A stretch of DNA of 64,000 nt from Trichoplusia ni. Taxonomy: Eukaryota; Arthropoda; Insecta; Lepidoptera; Noctuidae. Below, one piece after another: positions 13,201-28,200 of this stretch. The DNA lies in the NCBI RefSeq assembly GCF_003590095.1, contig NC_039478.1, positions 12,338,001 to 12,402,000 of the forward strand, read 5' to 3'. Position numbers and translations under genes: made by a program. A model generated the notes under the pieces. That model did not search any database, was not told the origin of the DNA, and saw nothing but the letters and a program-made list of their open reading frames with translations. Position 1 is the first letter of the stretch; every line of letters begins with the position of its first letter.

Positions 13201-16200
13201 TATTATCCTATTTATTGCAAAAGTTTTTACATTATCGTTCGATAGATATTATAAGACCAATCTATTTATTTTGTTTTCACGTCTCCTGAGAGCGACCAGG
13301 ATTAATCTACTAAAATATTTGCTTAAAGAACAATAGTATACTACTAATATATTAGTATTCATGTAATGTTTTGTTACCTAATTCTAGCTTAATTCTTCCA
13401 TCCAATCCATTATAATGTCTACTTCAGGTCAGGGTCTTTTAGCACTAGACCAACAGGCCAGTCAAAGTATACCCTTAATCATGCTTATTTACTCGTAGAC
13501 AATAAAATGAAAGTAATTATCCTATAAACAACCAATAGATAATTCTTTAGGTACAACAATTACAATGACTTTTCAGTTACTAAATCAGTTTGTAAGTTCC
13601 TATAGTTAAGATGATCACACTTCACAAGGAGGTTGTTATGAAGTCCAGTCACGAACTGTAGTCAGTTCGCCTTCTCGTAGGAACAGTGCGGTAATGCAAT
13701 CTTCTATTACCGGAGATCGCACTACGCTTACTGAATCAGAAAATCGATTTATTAATGTCACTTGAGAAACTTCTAGTTTGCAATGTGCTTTTGTTTGTCT
13801 CTTTGAACTAGAAGAACATTGTAGGAACCGAAGATAAAATGGATAAGAAATTTCTTCCTTAATTTTAATAAAAAAAAAATAAAAAAAGGATGAAAAGTTA
13901 AAGGAAGATTTAAAAGATTTTGAAATTTCAGTATAATGTTTTGCTAAAATCACAGTATCGGTGAAGTCAGTGGGCTGTAAGCTACCAGCAAACCTATCTG
14001 CTGAAAAAAAAATGTTAAAACCAAAAAATAACCTTATAGAAATCCTAGTCGTCGTTAGACTGATAAGGAGTATGTGAACTCGCAATATAGCTATTCGATT
14101 CTTTTACATTAAAATTGATGTTCAATGCCTAGTGAAATACGTGAATTACGTTAAAAGTCGTGGAAAAATGACTTGAGATAAGAAGAAGCTGCTCATTCAA
14201 ACATGAAAATATTAGGTCGATTTTGCATAAAGTTTGGCTAACTCCCAAATATCAATAAACAAAAAAAAGAAGCATTCCAGTTAACGCGCCAAAACGGAAG
14301 GTTTGACATATTCAAAGTTTCCTACGTAATATCAGAGGCTAGAACATCGTAGAGATAAGGAATAAAATTCCTCAAAGGTGTAGGAATGATATTTCTTTTC
14401 GACAAGTGACGTGACTTTCACATGTCAGTTCAATACATTTATTATGAGTAATTTGTCAGCGTTAGCTCTCAGAGAAATGTAATATGCCTAAAAGCAGAGT
14501 TTAACTAAATTACACAACATTCCAAATAAAGTTCACATGAGTAGTTAATTTATTTTTCCAACGATCTCTGGAATTTACGCACCGTTTTTCATGTTATTCA
14601 AAGAAAGCGAGTTCTCAAATTAACAGGCTTGGATTTTTGATTAAAATTATTTACGGAATGCCATTAATAACAGCCAGTATTGAATGGTATTCATCTTGAA
14701 TCTCGCTGATAGAACATTATTTAAAATTTATCTTTATTATTTAATATACAGAAAGCGCTGGAACGCGGATAATATTTTCCAAAAAAAATGCAATGGATCC
14801 TTTAAATATCGCAGGTTCGAGTCCCGTCTGAGGTAAATAAAATTGAGCATGACTGTTAAAGTTAACACTTTGTATTAAGGTACTATATTACTTTACCCCA
14901 TTAATGCAAAAAAATATTTTTATTCTGCTACCTTTAAACTTTGCTCGGTACCTACGATGTTACAATTTTAGAATGGACTATTTTGAACCAAGTCCAAAAA
15001 TCGAAATACAACGATTCTTCCTCCTTCCGTTTCCGGACACCATATTGTGTAGCACGAGCCGAGCCAAACCAATGGAAAAAAACTAAATTGTCTGTGAAAC
15101 TTGATAGAAAGCGATTCCCAAAAATAATTCTGAAACAAAAAGTGTCGGCAAAACAATTTGCTGTTTCTACTAGATTGACCTCAAATCGAGGCGTATACCT
15201 ATGGCTTTTAATGTCAATAACTTTAAATGGGTCTCTTCGAAAGAAAACTTTTCTGTTTCAAAATCTAAAACTAAAGAAAATGTTACACACTTGTAAGAGA
15301 GGAAAAAATATCGTGATGAAGATAATGATCAATGAATATTCCGATCATTTATAATGATCTATAGATTTTAGATTGAATAATTATTCAGAACCTATAAATA
15401 GCAAGAAAGTAAAATGAATATATTCAATCGTCTTATGACGATTGAATAATGAAGAATGACTCTTGATAAGGGACAGTGAATATAAAAACAAAAATAAAAA
15501 CCTTGAATCAAAGATGTATGAATAACAGCCGGGTCCTACAAAGGCAAATGAGTTTTACATTCACTAAGAAATAGGGAGCAAAATATAGTTGTTCGAAAAT
15601 AGATTTTGATTCGGGAGTCACATCGAATGAAATTGTAATCATATTAATTTTGTATCAACTGTTTTATGCCAGTTTCGGTTTTCGATTCGTTCTCCCGAAA
15701 ATTTGCTGAATTAGCAAGCACAAGTCAGTCATAGGACATTTAAATTCAGGCAATAACAGCTCTTTCAAATAAAAAAAATACTCTCTCTAAACGTGATTAT
15801 TCTCTGACTTAACAATTTCAAGGGAATTAATTCTCTTTTGAAATGGCGAAATTTCAAGCCGTAAAAAATAATGCAGGCAAAGCTCCCTAATAAGTAGATA
15901 TGATGTCTCTTTTCATTAAGGCTTTTACAAATGTTTGTACGAAACTCCCCTAACCTTGTCCTCTGCTCTCATAATATTTTAGTATAAGGGTTATCTTTTA
16001 CTTTGCTTTGTAATGTAATCCCTAAAGACATATCCGAATACAATGTTACTCTGTTGTTGCCATGGTAACGACTTTGAAATGTCTTTACCGAGTATTGGAG
16101 ATTATAATGTGTGCAAACGTTTACCAACTTATGAATATGCATTATTAGCTTGGTGAAATTAGAATTAAAGTCAAAGATACTGTAATTCGCATATTGCTTA

Positions 16201-19200
16201 AGAACATAATCATTATACATTTTTCCACAAATAACGAGTAGAATAGTCACAAAAAATCATGCCTGGATAAAGATTTAGATTAAATTCCCCAAATCGTGTA
16301 GGTAGTTCGATTATTTCAACCTAACAACAAAATTGATTTTTGTACAATTATTTGAAAGAAATATCAAACTTTCAAGGTATCGGGTTTAGGTCAATTGTAG
16401 TTAACATAATCATTTTTACCAGTCGCTTAGTTGTTATCACTTTAATATCTGACAAACTAGGCTTAATAAGGTACCAAAAAACAAAACTTGACATAAAAAT
16501 TAAGATTTCAAGACGCAAATTATTTAGCGTGTCACAAATAAAAACCTTAGTCCCAACTGTTGCTTCAATTTAATAATGGTTTTATTTCCTTCGAAGCTTC
16601 AATTGTATAGAAAATTGTGGCTTTGTTCGCTGTTATATTTTAATTTTCTTTCCATAATTTGAAATTATTAATTTGGATTTATATTTGTTTTAGCGATATA
16701 CAAAATAAATAATAATAAAGGAAATAATAAATAAATGCGGACAACATCACATACATTGTTCTGAACCCAAAGTAAGTTGCTAAAGCACTTGTGTTATGGA
16801 ATTCAGATACAACGAAGGTACCACAAACACCCAGACCCGAGACAATGTAGAAATGTGTTTTTTTACATTGACCCGACCGGGGATCGAACCCGGGACCTCA
16901 GAGCTAGCGACACCTTGAAACCGGTTAAAATATGTCTACATGTTTCTATAAAATATAAAGCAATTACTCAAAAATACCAACTTGAATAAAAATAATATTA
17001 TCGAACATATAGATTTACATGCGCTAAGTCTAATAATGCAATGTTAAGTACTTACGTTAAAGTCAGCTTAAGATACAACAATAGCAACAAAAACCTGGAA
17101 TAGTCTTTACGGTAATGCAGTAAGGTTGATTATTCATTGTTATACCTACACAAGTTATCAGCAAGATATGAAAGCAGTAATTCCTAACGCAGGTTTTGCG
17201 GTTTAATTTAGGTCAGTGCATTTGTGAAGTCATCCAGGCATACGTTACAAAATATTCATTAGTTGATTGACTGATTAGAAATTTAATCAGTTAAATCAAT
17301 CGTGCAGTTTATATCATTGTGTCTGTGTGTGTATTACTACTATTATAAGCGCGAATGTTTGTATGTATGGATGTTTGTTCCTCTTTCATGCAAAACCTAC
17401 AGAATGGATTGAGACGAGACTCAGTACACGGATAGTGTACCAACAAGGATTGATCACTTTTTGTTTATAAAATCGGGGTAATAACTATCCTATGTGGAAG
17501 TTTTAATACCGATTTTATGTTCACGTGGGATCATTTTCAATTTTAAAAATAAAACCTAATTTATTTTAAGTTTGTTTAAAAAAAATCCTAATAAGGGATT
17601 ATGAGTACAATAATGAAATGGTTTCATTACCCTTGAACATAGAATTTTGATCAAAAGATATTCCAGATTGTATTAAATGATAACGGGATTATCGAATTTT
17701 CTACTAAAATTTTAGGCTTTAGAAACATAATTAAGTATTTTAAAAGCAGCCAATTTACCACCATTTGTATTCTAAACAACAACATATGGTTTTTGGGGTT
17801 TCGTACGACGCCATTTACAGAGGCATGGCTCTCTGAACCCTGATAGATAGACGGCTGTTTTTTTTTTGCTATATCGAAAAATGACAAAAGTGGTTAACAA
17901 ATCTTCTGACTGGCATAAATTTGATGGATGACAAATTTTGTTTACAATTTTTTTCTTCTTTATACCACTTATTCATTACAATTAGTGTCGCGAGCCCGAC
18001 TCATACTTGACCGGTTTTATTATTTTCTATTTAATCAACTTTCAAAGTAAAGTACCTATGCTTAGAATAATATAATGCACGTTGTACGGTCAGCTTTGAT
18101 CGGTAGATTTTCAAACGACTGAAGGTTTTCAAATGATTTCCTGTTGTTATATGAAAACTAGCTGATCTAGCAAACGTTGTTTTGCCTAATAAATTATTTC
18201 TAGTTGTATGTTTTTTTAAAGCCACATAATAAAAAAGTAAACACAAAAAAATTCGTCCAAAAAAATAAAATATGTTTTTTTAGTGTGAGCAACCCTTAAC
18301 ACTTAGGGGTATGAAAAATAGATGTTGTTCTATTCTCAGGCCTACCCAATATTTTTACAAAATTTCATAAAAATCGGTAGAACCGTTTCGGAGGAGTTTG
18401 GTAACTAAAATCGTGACACGGGAATTTTATATATTAGAAGATTATCATCCGTCCAATATTGTTTTATTTTACCAATTCAGTTGTAATCTAATTCTTATGT
18501 ATATATTAGATGAATTCACTTTTCAATAACACCTACGCAGATTGTTTTCAAGCCTTTGGAATAATTACTTACTGCATTTCAGCCATACTGTAGTCACGTT
18601 CAATGCTTTGTGTACATATCATGTGATTAGCTTAGCCAGAACGTCGACAACTATGTGGACATGGTAGCCGGTGAAACTGAGGAATTGTTTAGCGGTATTA
18701 TCTAACATTGATAACATACGCTGCATCGTTATCACTGACAATAAGCACAAATCCGGGACTTTTATGGAATCAAATGACAGTATTTTTATTTTAAATTTAA
18801 AGAGAATTAAACAAAACCGATTTATTCAGTCTGAAGTTTTAGGGTAACAGATATAAAAAATAAAAACCCAGCTACAGCATTAGCGACTTAAATTGCAATC
18901 AATTTTGGGAAATTAGACCCTAGTTACTATGATTTGATTGATGAATAGTTTTCAGTGTTGGCATAAGAAATCAGTACGATATTATTCAAAATTGTTTTCA
19001 TAAATTGTTTGGGGAAAATATATTATTTTTTTCCAATCAGTAATCATTTTTCAATTAATCATTTTACGCTACACATGAACCGCTTAATCGATCAGATGGG
19101 TTTTTAATACATACTGTTTAATTAAGTGATGGTAATATATTGAACGGCTTTCATTGTTCTTCCACAGATTTTACCGGGGCAGCGCGAAATGCCTTACAAA

Positions 19201-22200
19201 TGGGCCGCCTATCTACTGTTCCACATGCACTTCGCCCAAATATTCCACACGGCATCTATCTTTCTCACTCTATCCCTGGCTGTTTGGAGATACGTCGCTA
19301 TCAAGTAAGTTATTTCACTTACAATAGCTTACAGAAGAAGCAGCTCTGCCTCCTTAGATGTTAGACCTTCCGCTATCGGTGTTTGATGTATTGCTAGGCA
19401 TTGCCACGCACGCAGCTACCAAAAACGCCTGAGGCCAGGTGTCGTGTGTCTGATCTATGGAAATCGAATATGACGATGAGCACGTCGCACTGTCACTGTG
19501 GTCCCAGCAAGAGACAGAGATGTTGAAGCTCCAACTCATAGGCTACTACCAGGAGGCGGAGTTGGCGCGCTTTACAAAATACGAAAGTTAACCGAAGGTG
19601 CTTATTTGCCGACATTGCCCTTCTTTATTACGACTATAAACAGTTTTTATACCTCGCACCGACACCATTCAGTAAAAGGTAATATCACAGGACGGCAGGA
19701 GGTGTGTGTCCGTCAAGATTCCCTCGCCTAACCAAAAAGTCTTCTAGATTCTAAACTTTAAACACAATATCCGTAGGGTCGCTAATTGATAATTATGGTC
19801 GTTAATGATAATTAGTACTTTTTTGTGCCCAGCACATCACTGGCCGATACTCTAATAACTCTTAGATGCCATTGCCCTTCATTAAGACAGTAACAGAAGC
19901 AAAACGTCTTAAATACATAAATCTTGATAACAAGGTTAACATTCATTAAAACGTCTAAGCCGGTTATTTAATACGCTCCGAAAACCCTTTGTAAGTAATA
20001 CGCCTCAAAGCCTTATCATTTATATCAACGCGAGGAAATATTATGAAATAAATTCAAACTCCCCGATCCTCACTCAACATGATTAACAACGGAAAGTGTT
20101 CGTAATCCTTAAGGCTTTTACTAGACTGCTGATAAATGCTGTCATCACGGATATTTTTATGTTACGTTCATTGGTCCTGCTTATCGATTTTTTTAATACA
20201 TACACGGTGATTTTTTAGTCGTCTTACAAAAGTAGCCCAGTTCATGTAACCGACGTAAAATGCCTCTAGGCGCGATTATTATTTTTTATCAGTAACTACG
20301 ATAGTAAATACGAAGAAAAATTAAACAAGAGAAATCTGAAATTTACTCTTTAAAATGATAAAAACGCCGCTGCCTGCGCCCCTCACCATTGTTACAAGGC
20401 TCGGACCGCGCTCGCAACAGAGCTGTGTTTCTAAAAAACTACGAATTGCATCATAATGTTGAATAAAAATTGCATTTTAAATTTATTCAAATCTCATAAA
20501 TACCTTTTTTATCATGAACGTGTTCTAGTCATTGGATACATGAACTGGGCTGCTTTTGTGTGACGACTAAAAAATCACGGTGTATAACACTCAATCGAAT
20601 ATCAGTTATAATGATTACTATGTCTATACAGTGGTTTCATAGTTCATAAAGTGTGTCAAAGACGGAACCATCCACAAGCTTCTACAATTGCAAGAGAGGG
20701 CAGGCTATGTACTTGCCTAAATATATATGTAGCTGTGATAGAGACCGTAGAACTGCTAATTCAAAGGTCTCGAGTTCAATCTAATCGAGTTCAAGGTACG
20801 CACCGACATTTTGAATATATAAAAGGCGAAATGCACGTGACTTAAGTTAAGACATAAATATCACAGCGTCAGTGTTTCAGGCAGGAAGACTCGTAAAACT
20901 GTGGGTCGTACGCCTGAGCTATGGGCTTGAACCCGTTGGCACCTTGTCACATGCGCTTCGGCACTGTAATATATGTCCCACGTAGTTAGCCAAAAATTAG
21001 TCAGGATATTGTTTAAAACACACAGACACCCAAACTCAGAACAAGGACTCGTAAATCACACAAATATTTGTTCAACGCGAGAATCGAAACCGCAACACGT
21101 CGCTCACAATGGGTTTGGCGTGGTGACCTCAACCATTTGGCTATTCGTATATTTAACTTCCCGACTACAAGAACCAACTTCGATACTAACTACCTACCGT
21201 AACGAACTCAAAATATCCAGTACTGATAAACGGGGTAAATTTTTAATGAGTAATTATTGGGCAGCGCGATGCATAGTTAAACAAAATTGCCTCCTAAATT
21301 GGCAATTTATCGGTTTTGTTGTGTCACACAGAGCTAATATTTACTTACCTCTGTCGATTCATGTTTAAACATAATGATTTTAAATACAACCAGTCAACCA
21401 TTTGTGTGCATTTTAGCAATAATTCACAGCTTCTGTATTTCGAAAGGTACGTAATAATGTGGATTAATGCTCCTGGTCCCTCTGCAGTCGTGTCCGATTG
21501 CCGGGCTGAGAGAGTAAGAGCTTAGAGAGTGTTGCTTATCTCGCGTTAACCGTTTCTAGGAAATGATAATAATTTCGAAAATATATTGTTACAGGATAAT
21601 GATATTTTGTCCTCTCTTAAAAAAATACGTACTCCCGCACTAAGGAACTTATTTATCCTAGTGCCGCGGGCACAGCGTTTAAAACATGCTCCAAGACCTA
21701 TACCTACTTCAGACCACACAAACGCTTATCCTAAACGAGGATCAAATTCGAAACACGTCGTCGCTTCCAGTGGGTTTTGCTCGGTGACGTCGACCACTCC
21801 ACTATCTTTGCAGTCGAATTAATTTGATAATTATTTGATAGTCCAAAGTTCTTACCAGTTGCGAAAAGATCGCTCTACGCCTTCATTTCGCCATCGCATT
21901 TTTTGTTGGTCATTTCCTAGATAATCAACTGTTAGGGTCAATTTACATCCGTATAAAGGATTGCAACGCATTGCAATACACCGACACAAACACGGTTGAC
22001 GTAGCACGGCGGTTCAGGTTTAGTCCAAGAGGACTCCCCGGCCTTAACAAAAAAAAAAGGAAGGAAAGAAAGGGCGTTTTGATGACACAAAACATTACAA
22101 ATTAATTTGAACCTGGGCTTCACAAGCCATCTTACAGCGCCGCGCACAGCCACTTGCTCTTACGGCCGCTGATCCTTCAGTGGGGATTGACCCGTAATAT

Positions 22201-25200
22201 ACGAGTGAAGGTTCTACAAGTACAACTTCTACAACAATCCTGTGAAGATCAATCAAAGTTAAACAACGTTACAAAGACTTTTCACAACGTTTAAATTAAA
22301 CGTACTAAAAATAAATATTGTAAACAAAAGAAAATGCGATTGTATTCAAAATAGCCTGAAAGTCAGTTCGAGGCTTGCGTCAATGGTGTTCCGAAGCCTT
22401 TTGGAAACAATAAAAACGCCTTTTGTAATATATGTACGTCACAACGAGAATAAAAGCTCGAAGAGAAATAAATAAAGACGCTAAAGGTTAAAATATTGCG
22501 TACATTTTAATATTAACTGTTAAAAGTTACTTAAAAAATTAATAAAACATACATTCCCTTAAATTTTAAACAAAATAAAATTGAATAAAACCTGCATTCA
22601 TATAGAACTGTCGTGATAAAATGGTGAACGAAATTCAGTTTTAATTGTTCCTATTCCTTTGACCAGGTTGCTTCGAAGGTGTTCAACTGAAAACGGTAAC
22701 ATTTCGCGTTGAACCCAGTCACCTGTGCTTTTTACAGTGGCGCTGTGTACCATATTCTCCGGGTGACATGAGTCTGTAGTTTGTGGACGAATTGAACTCG
22801 CTACCTGTTTAAATACAAAGAAACTAGAATTAAAAAATACATCAAATATCATTGTTGTTGCTACTACACAAATCATTTATTAAAACATCCCCTGAATACT
22901 TCTCTATCTACAAGTAAAAACGGCATCAAAATCGGTGTAGTTGTTTTTAAAATATCGCAGACACACACAGTCAGAGCGAACTCATGAATAGTATTGTTTA
23001 TATTTGACAGCGATGTGTGTAGTACGCTGACAGTAACCGTCAAAAAATGACAGTATCTAAGTTTTACTTTTATCCATTCACTTTAACTTGGGCGTTTGTG
23101 CATGTGAATTGTATGTTTGTAAAATAACCCGCGACACAAGGAATAGATAAATTCCTTAGTGCAGGAGTCGTAATTAAAAATACTTGCTTAATTCTTAATT
23201 TACCTACCTGAAACGGAAAACAGTGACAGCGAATCTTCTACATGCCAGATGATGAATGCTTGTATGATAGTCGGTTCTTGTCTAAGTCAAGCACCCACAA
23301 ACCGCTCACTTAAAATGTTATTAAAACAAATATAATTTAAAACCATTGTTATATCCGTAAGCAACCACCATAAAGGCTAATATAATACATAATACAACTT
23401 GGGAAAATAAAATTAATATGCTTCATATATACATAATCATAATATAAATTATTCATAGGGTAAAGACCTCATTAGATATCTTTATGCATGGTACTGGCCG
23501 TATATTATTTAATTATCTAAATAATGATAACATGTCTGGTAAACATTTTAGCTTGAACCAACCATTATTATTTTAAAATTACCTTAAAATACATATTTTG
23601 TGATAATATCCAGACAGATTAAATGGCACAAACTTTGATCCTGCTACGTGGGAACCGAACCGACGATCTCTAGTATATCAGTCAGGGTCACTAACCACTA
23701 GACCATTAGACAACGTTTACCGATACTTAACCATTTAAAAATGTGATTTTCTCCGTAAGTTAAGCTAGAGATTTTTCTTCCCTGATATAAGTAACGGAAT
23801 ATTCTTTTTAAATAGCAAAGACACTAGCTATCGCTTCAACAAGATTCCAGTTTCCAATGCCCCAGATTTTTCAATAACTTGCGAAACTTATTTAAGCGTT
23901 TCAGTGTTAGATACCGGCGATCGGTTGCTAAGATATTAATGAAGTATTTGTTATAACGGTTGTTATTTTTTAATATCATACTCAATACACAATATTTTTA
24001 TTGCAATCTACATGTGGAAAAGGTGTTACACAATATTCGTATAGTTAGTACACTATGAACCCTATCTATAGACCTTGTTCCTTCCACTTCTAGCCAACCA
24101 ATCTCACAATTCGTTGACCCCAAAACTCTTAACTCGTGACCTAACACGTGGTTGGCCTCTCACCTATGCATATTCCTCTACAATAATTGCCTCACCTATC
24201 CTAGCCATAAGTTGGGTCTGACATGTAATTAGTTTTGAACACCACTACAAAGCTCTGATCCTGTTAATTCTATCTTTGATGTCAATTATTCAATTTCTAG
24301 ACTTTGAGACTTACCTGAAGCTATTAAATTGAAGTCACTCATTGAAGTGAACAGGATATTCGTATTATTCGGAACAGGATTCTTTCGATATTTGCATCAT
24401 TTGGTATTGTAAAACTTATTGAACGACTGCTACTTTTTGATCCAAAGACATTCACCAAAAGCAAGCGCATCTGTTTGAAACACCAAAGTATTAACGCTTT
24501 TTCATTCCTTAAGGCTAAATTATCTGAACTGTACTTTTACTATTTCATGTATCTTATATATGTTACTTTCTTTGTCTTTATATTTATGAAAAATCTACTA
24601 ATCTAAGCAACATAATAAAGCAATAAACAGTCGTAAAAAATGGATGCCGCTCTACTCCGTGTGGTGCCCTATCTCGCTTACACGACTTCTATAGTTTTAC
24701 TAGTGAGATAGTGAAGGCCATCAGTATCTTTGTTTTATATTCCCTTGTTCACCACAATAATATCCGGTTCAGGGTACACCGGAGATGCTCCGTTACAAGT
24801 GAATACTCTTGGGAAGTGAAACGCGATACTGAATGGTATCACAGGAAATTGTTACATACGTACGGATGTCTTTTGTAGTGGAGACTTTTGCAATTTTCGG
24901 TTCAAGTTTTTAAAAGAAAGTGTAGTTATTTTGGCAACGGTATTGATACCACTCTTCGTAAAGAAGTCAAAGATTTACTAATGACTCGTTATTAACTAGT
25001 CACTCATACGTAGATCGAACGTCCCAAGCATTGTTTGTCCTGAGATCGAAAGATCCTTGAGGATAGAAGTAGCCTCGTCTCCTACGGTTTTCAAAATTTA
25101 CCGTAATAAATATACTTAAAACTAAAGGCTAGTAAATATAACACTGTTTGGTAAGGTATCTGGTTATATAAAAAAACAGCTCAACCGGACTCGTGACTGG

Positions 25201-28200
25201 ATCAATTCATCTTGATCATAATATCTCGGCAGCAGGAATACATCATCTGTAAAAAATTCAACTGTCTAAGTATGACAGTTCATGAGTGACGAAAACGAAA
25301 GTTTTAACCTTTTGGGTACGAAAACCTAAAAAAGAAACAAAAGAAGTTTCCATTCATAATTTTTCACTCACAGAAAACCACTACTGCTACCGAAAAGATT
25401 GAATGCAAATGTTTTCTATACGACGTACAAAACATAACGAGAATAACGTCCAACTTACAGGCACTTTAAATTGCAGTATGCACTCAACGGAAGCCAAAGA
25501 ATGAGAAAAAAAATGAGCTGTCCTACAATATTCTAATGCTAAACAGAGAGGCAAATACCAATTACGTTAGCTGGCTCTTTCCAACAGTACAATGAAAAAA
25601 CAATTTATGGATAAGGCACCGCAAACGTTACAGAAAAGTTTATGATAGCATTTATTTTGCGTAGTCTGTAAGTCGAACTCTATAAATAGATCAAAGTGAT
25701 TGGAAGTTAAACAGACGTCATGAAAACCACTAAATTGAAACGTTTGTAAATAGTCAGTTGTTTCTTTTCATTTAGGACTTAGTATAATAGGAGTATAATT
25801 GATAAATGAATCATGTTTTTTGAAATGTAATATATTTTAATTATAGTCTTCATCAGACATTGAAATGCATTGATTATTTTGCAATTTATAAAGATTATTT
25901 AAACTTAGCAATAGTTTAGCTTGTAAGAAGGATAAAAATCATTAAGTTTAACGGTTCAGTATTGTTATGTAAATCTGTTTTTTGTGTTGCATTTTTATAT
26001 ATATTTTTTTTAAGTAAAGTTTATGTGTGGAAATTGTTAAAAAGATACGAAGAAAGAGATTGCCTTGTTAAGCCTTCAAACGATGCAATGCACTCAAATG
26101 AGAAATGTATCTCTCAGACTGTAATTAAATCTATTTCGCTTCAAAATGCACATGTTATAATTGAGATTTTCATCTAAATTTCACATGCTACATATTCAAA
26201 GGCGCCTGCTTATTTAAAAAAAGGAATGTGTTGGTTGACTACAGCTTTCCTTGTAATTTGTCCCGATGTTCGGCCATGGCAGCAAGTAACAAGTAACACA
26301 AGTACACAAGTAGCGACAAGTAAGTTCTAGATGCGAAGAAAGTGCCCAGAACATGTTAGAGTGCAGAAACGTATACACAGGTGCCGTCTCGGTTCCAGTG
26401 GTGCACTCTCTTAGCCCGATAAGATGGCAACCCGACACGGCTGTAGAGGGATATTTCGACTAACCTACATTTCACGTGCGTTGCGAAACACGGAAGCTGT
26501 CATATCCATTTCTAAAACTCACACAATTTTTGACAAGTCGGTGCGTGCCTTCAGATCGAACTTTAGACCTTTGACTTGTACACAGTTCTGCTGTTTTACC
26601 ACTAAGTTATTACAGCAATAATTAACATTTTTTAAACATATCCTAATTAGTAATTTATTTGGTAAAAATCCAGACATATTTACTTGAAATAAAATAACAA
26701 TATTGGAAAACACCCATGCTTTGATATTGGTGAACGCCTTAAATAGAATTTCGGCAAGCTTTTGAAGAGGATTTCAATATTCATCATTTCTTTCTGTAAT
26801 ACTGTTCAGTGAATATTCACGAACACATTCACCCAATATGCATATCGCTCATTTATTGAAACCATATCAGGCCAGCAAAAGGAAGGAAAGCAAATGAAAT
26901 TCGACATTTAAATTATACCTATCTGTACCTATAATCCTCACAAACTGCTAAAGCGCAGGAACTTTGTCACATTAAAGGGCAAATTACGTCATAGTAACGT
27001 AAAAAAGCAGTATTAAAAAGAGCGTGCAATAGAATTTAATCGTCAATAAATGTCACTAATATGGTGGCCAGGCACATTAGCAATTTGCGGGGATAGTACT
27101 CTTTTTAATACAAAAAATAAAACAGTTGAATGTATTGTTTGAATTGACAGTATGGAATATGGTATGGAATATTTAAATGTTGATTCTTTTGTTTCAGATA
27201 TTCGGATAAAAACCACATATTGTGTACGGAGAGGCGTTGCAGTACAGCTATACTGAGTAGTTTTTTATTACCGCCTATATTGTGCATACCCACTTATATG
27301 GTAAGCTACTCATTATTTTATAGTTAATGTTCCACAAAGGGCTGGGTAGGGAATGGAATCGAGAATGCACAAGGCTTTACTGGCGGCGCTTTTCATATAC
27401 AACTAAAACTGAAAACAGATAAAAATATAAGCTTGGGTTTTGCTATTATTTAAGTCATATGCACCAGAACACCTATACTTCCGAGTCTAACATTCATAGA
27501 AAACACGAAAAATCGTGTAAAGTTGGTATTAGTAACCTTCTGTTCCTTTATTTTCGGTCTAAGGTTAGTTATAGTCTAAGGATACACTCAAAAATTAGAA
27601 CCTCCAAGCAAGTAGCATCCAAATCACAAGATGAAATCTTATCTTTACTTTTAAAATTCTGTACCTGATAAAATAAGTTTGAAAAAAAACATTAAGCAGT
27701 GGAAAAAGTGTTTTGTATCAAAGCATATAACACGCGTGAAAGGATTGACGTACAAGTTAATTCAATGCACGAAGTTTCAAATGAAAGTCTCAAATTAAAT
27801 TATTAATTCAAAATAAAGATAAAATAACATATTAAAGACTTTTTAAAACGTTAAAAGCTTTCAAAACGACAACCATATTAAAATGCTCTAAATGTGCGCC
27901 ATTTTGCATCAAATTGAAATAAATGTTTTACAGCTTAGTTGGTACATTTTAGATAAAGTTTGACGTAGATATTGTTGTGCTTATGCTACTCAGTATTCAT
28001 GACAGCCTGCATCATATCTGCATATGCTTAGTTCATACGAGACACGTACGCATTTACATTATAAACAAGTCCTGTATTAAGCGTATTTAAATTTATAAAA
28101 CGTGGAAATCCTAATTTGAAAAATGAACTTGTTTTGTTTTTCAAAATTTTGTATAAAGAAGTGTTCTTTAAGAGATCCCGGGCAGGAGTTCTTAACATTA

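Noticed and set aside
13636..14085. 149-codon minus-strand open frame
   Set aside because: F/S/I-rich with poly-lysine and phenylalanine runs from AT-rich DNA, no domain, no neighbouring exon; probably chance.
14941..15354. 137-codon plus-strand open frame inside intron 2
   Set aside because: K/L/N-rich, no recognisable motif, overlapped by other open frames on both strands.
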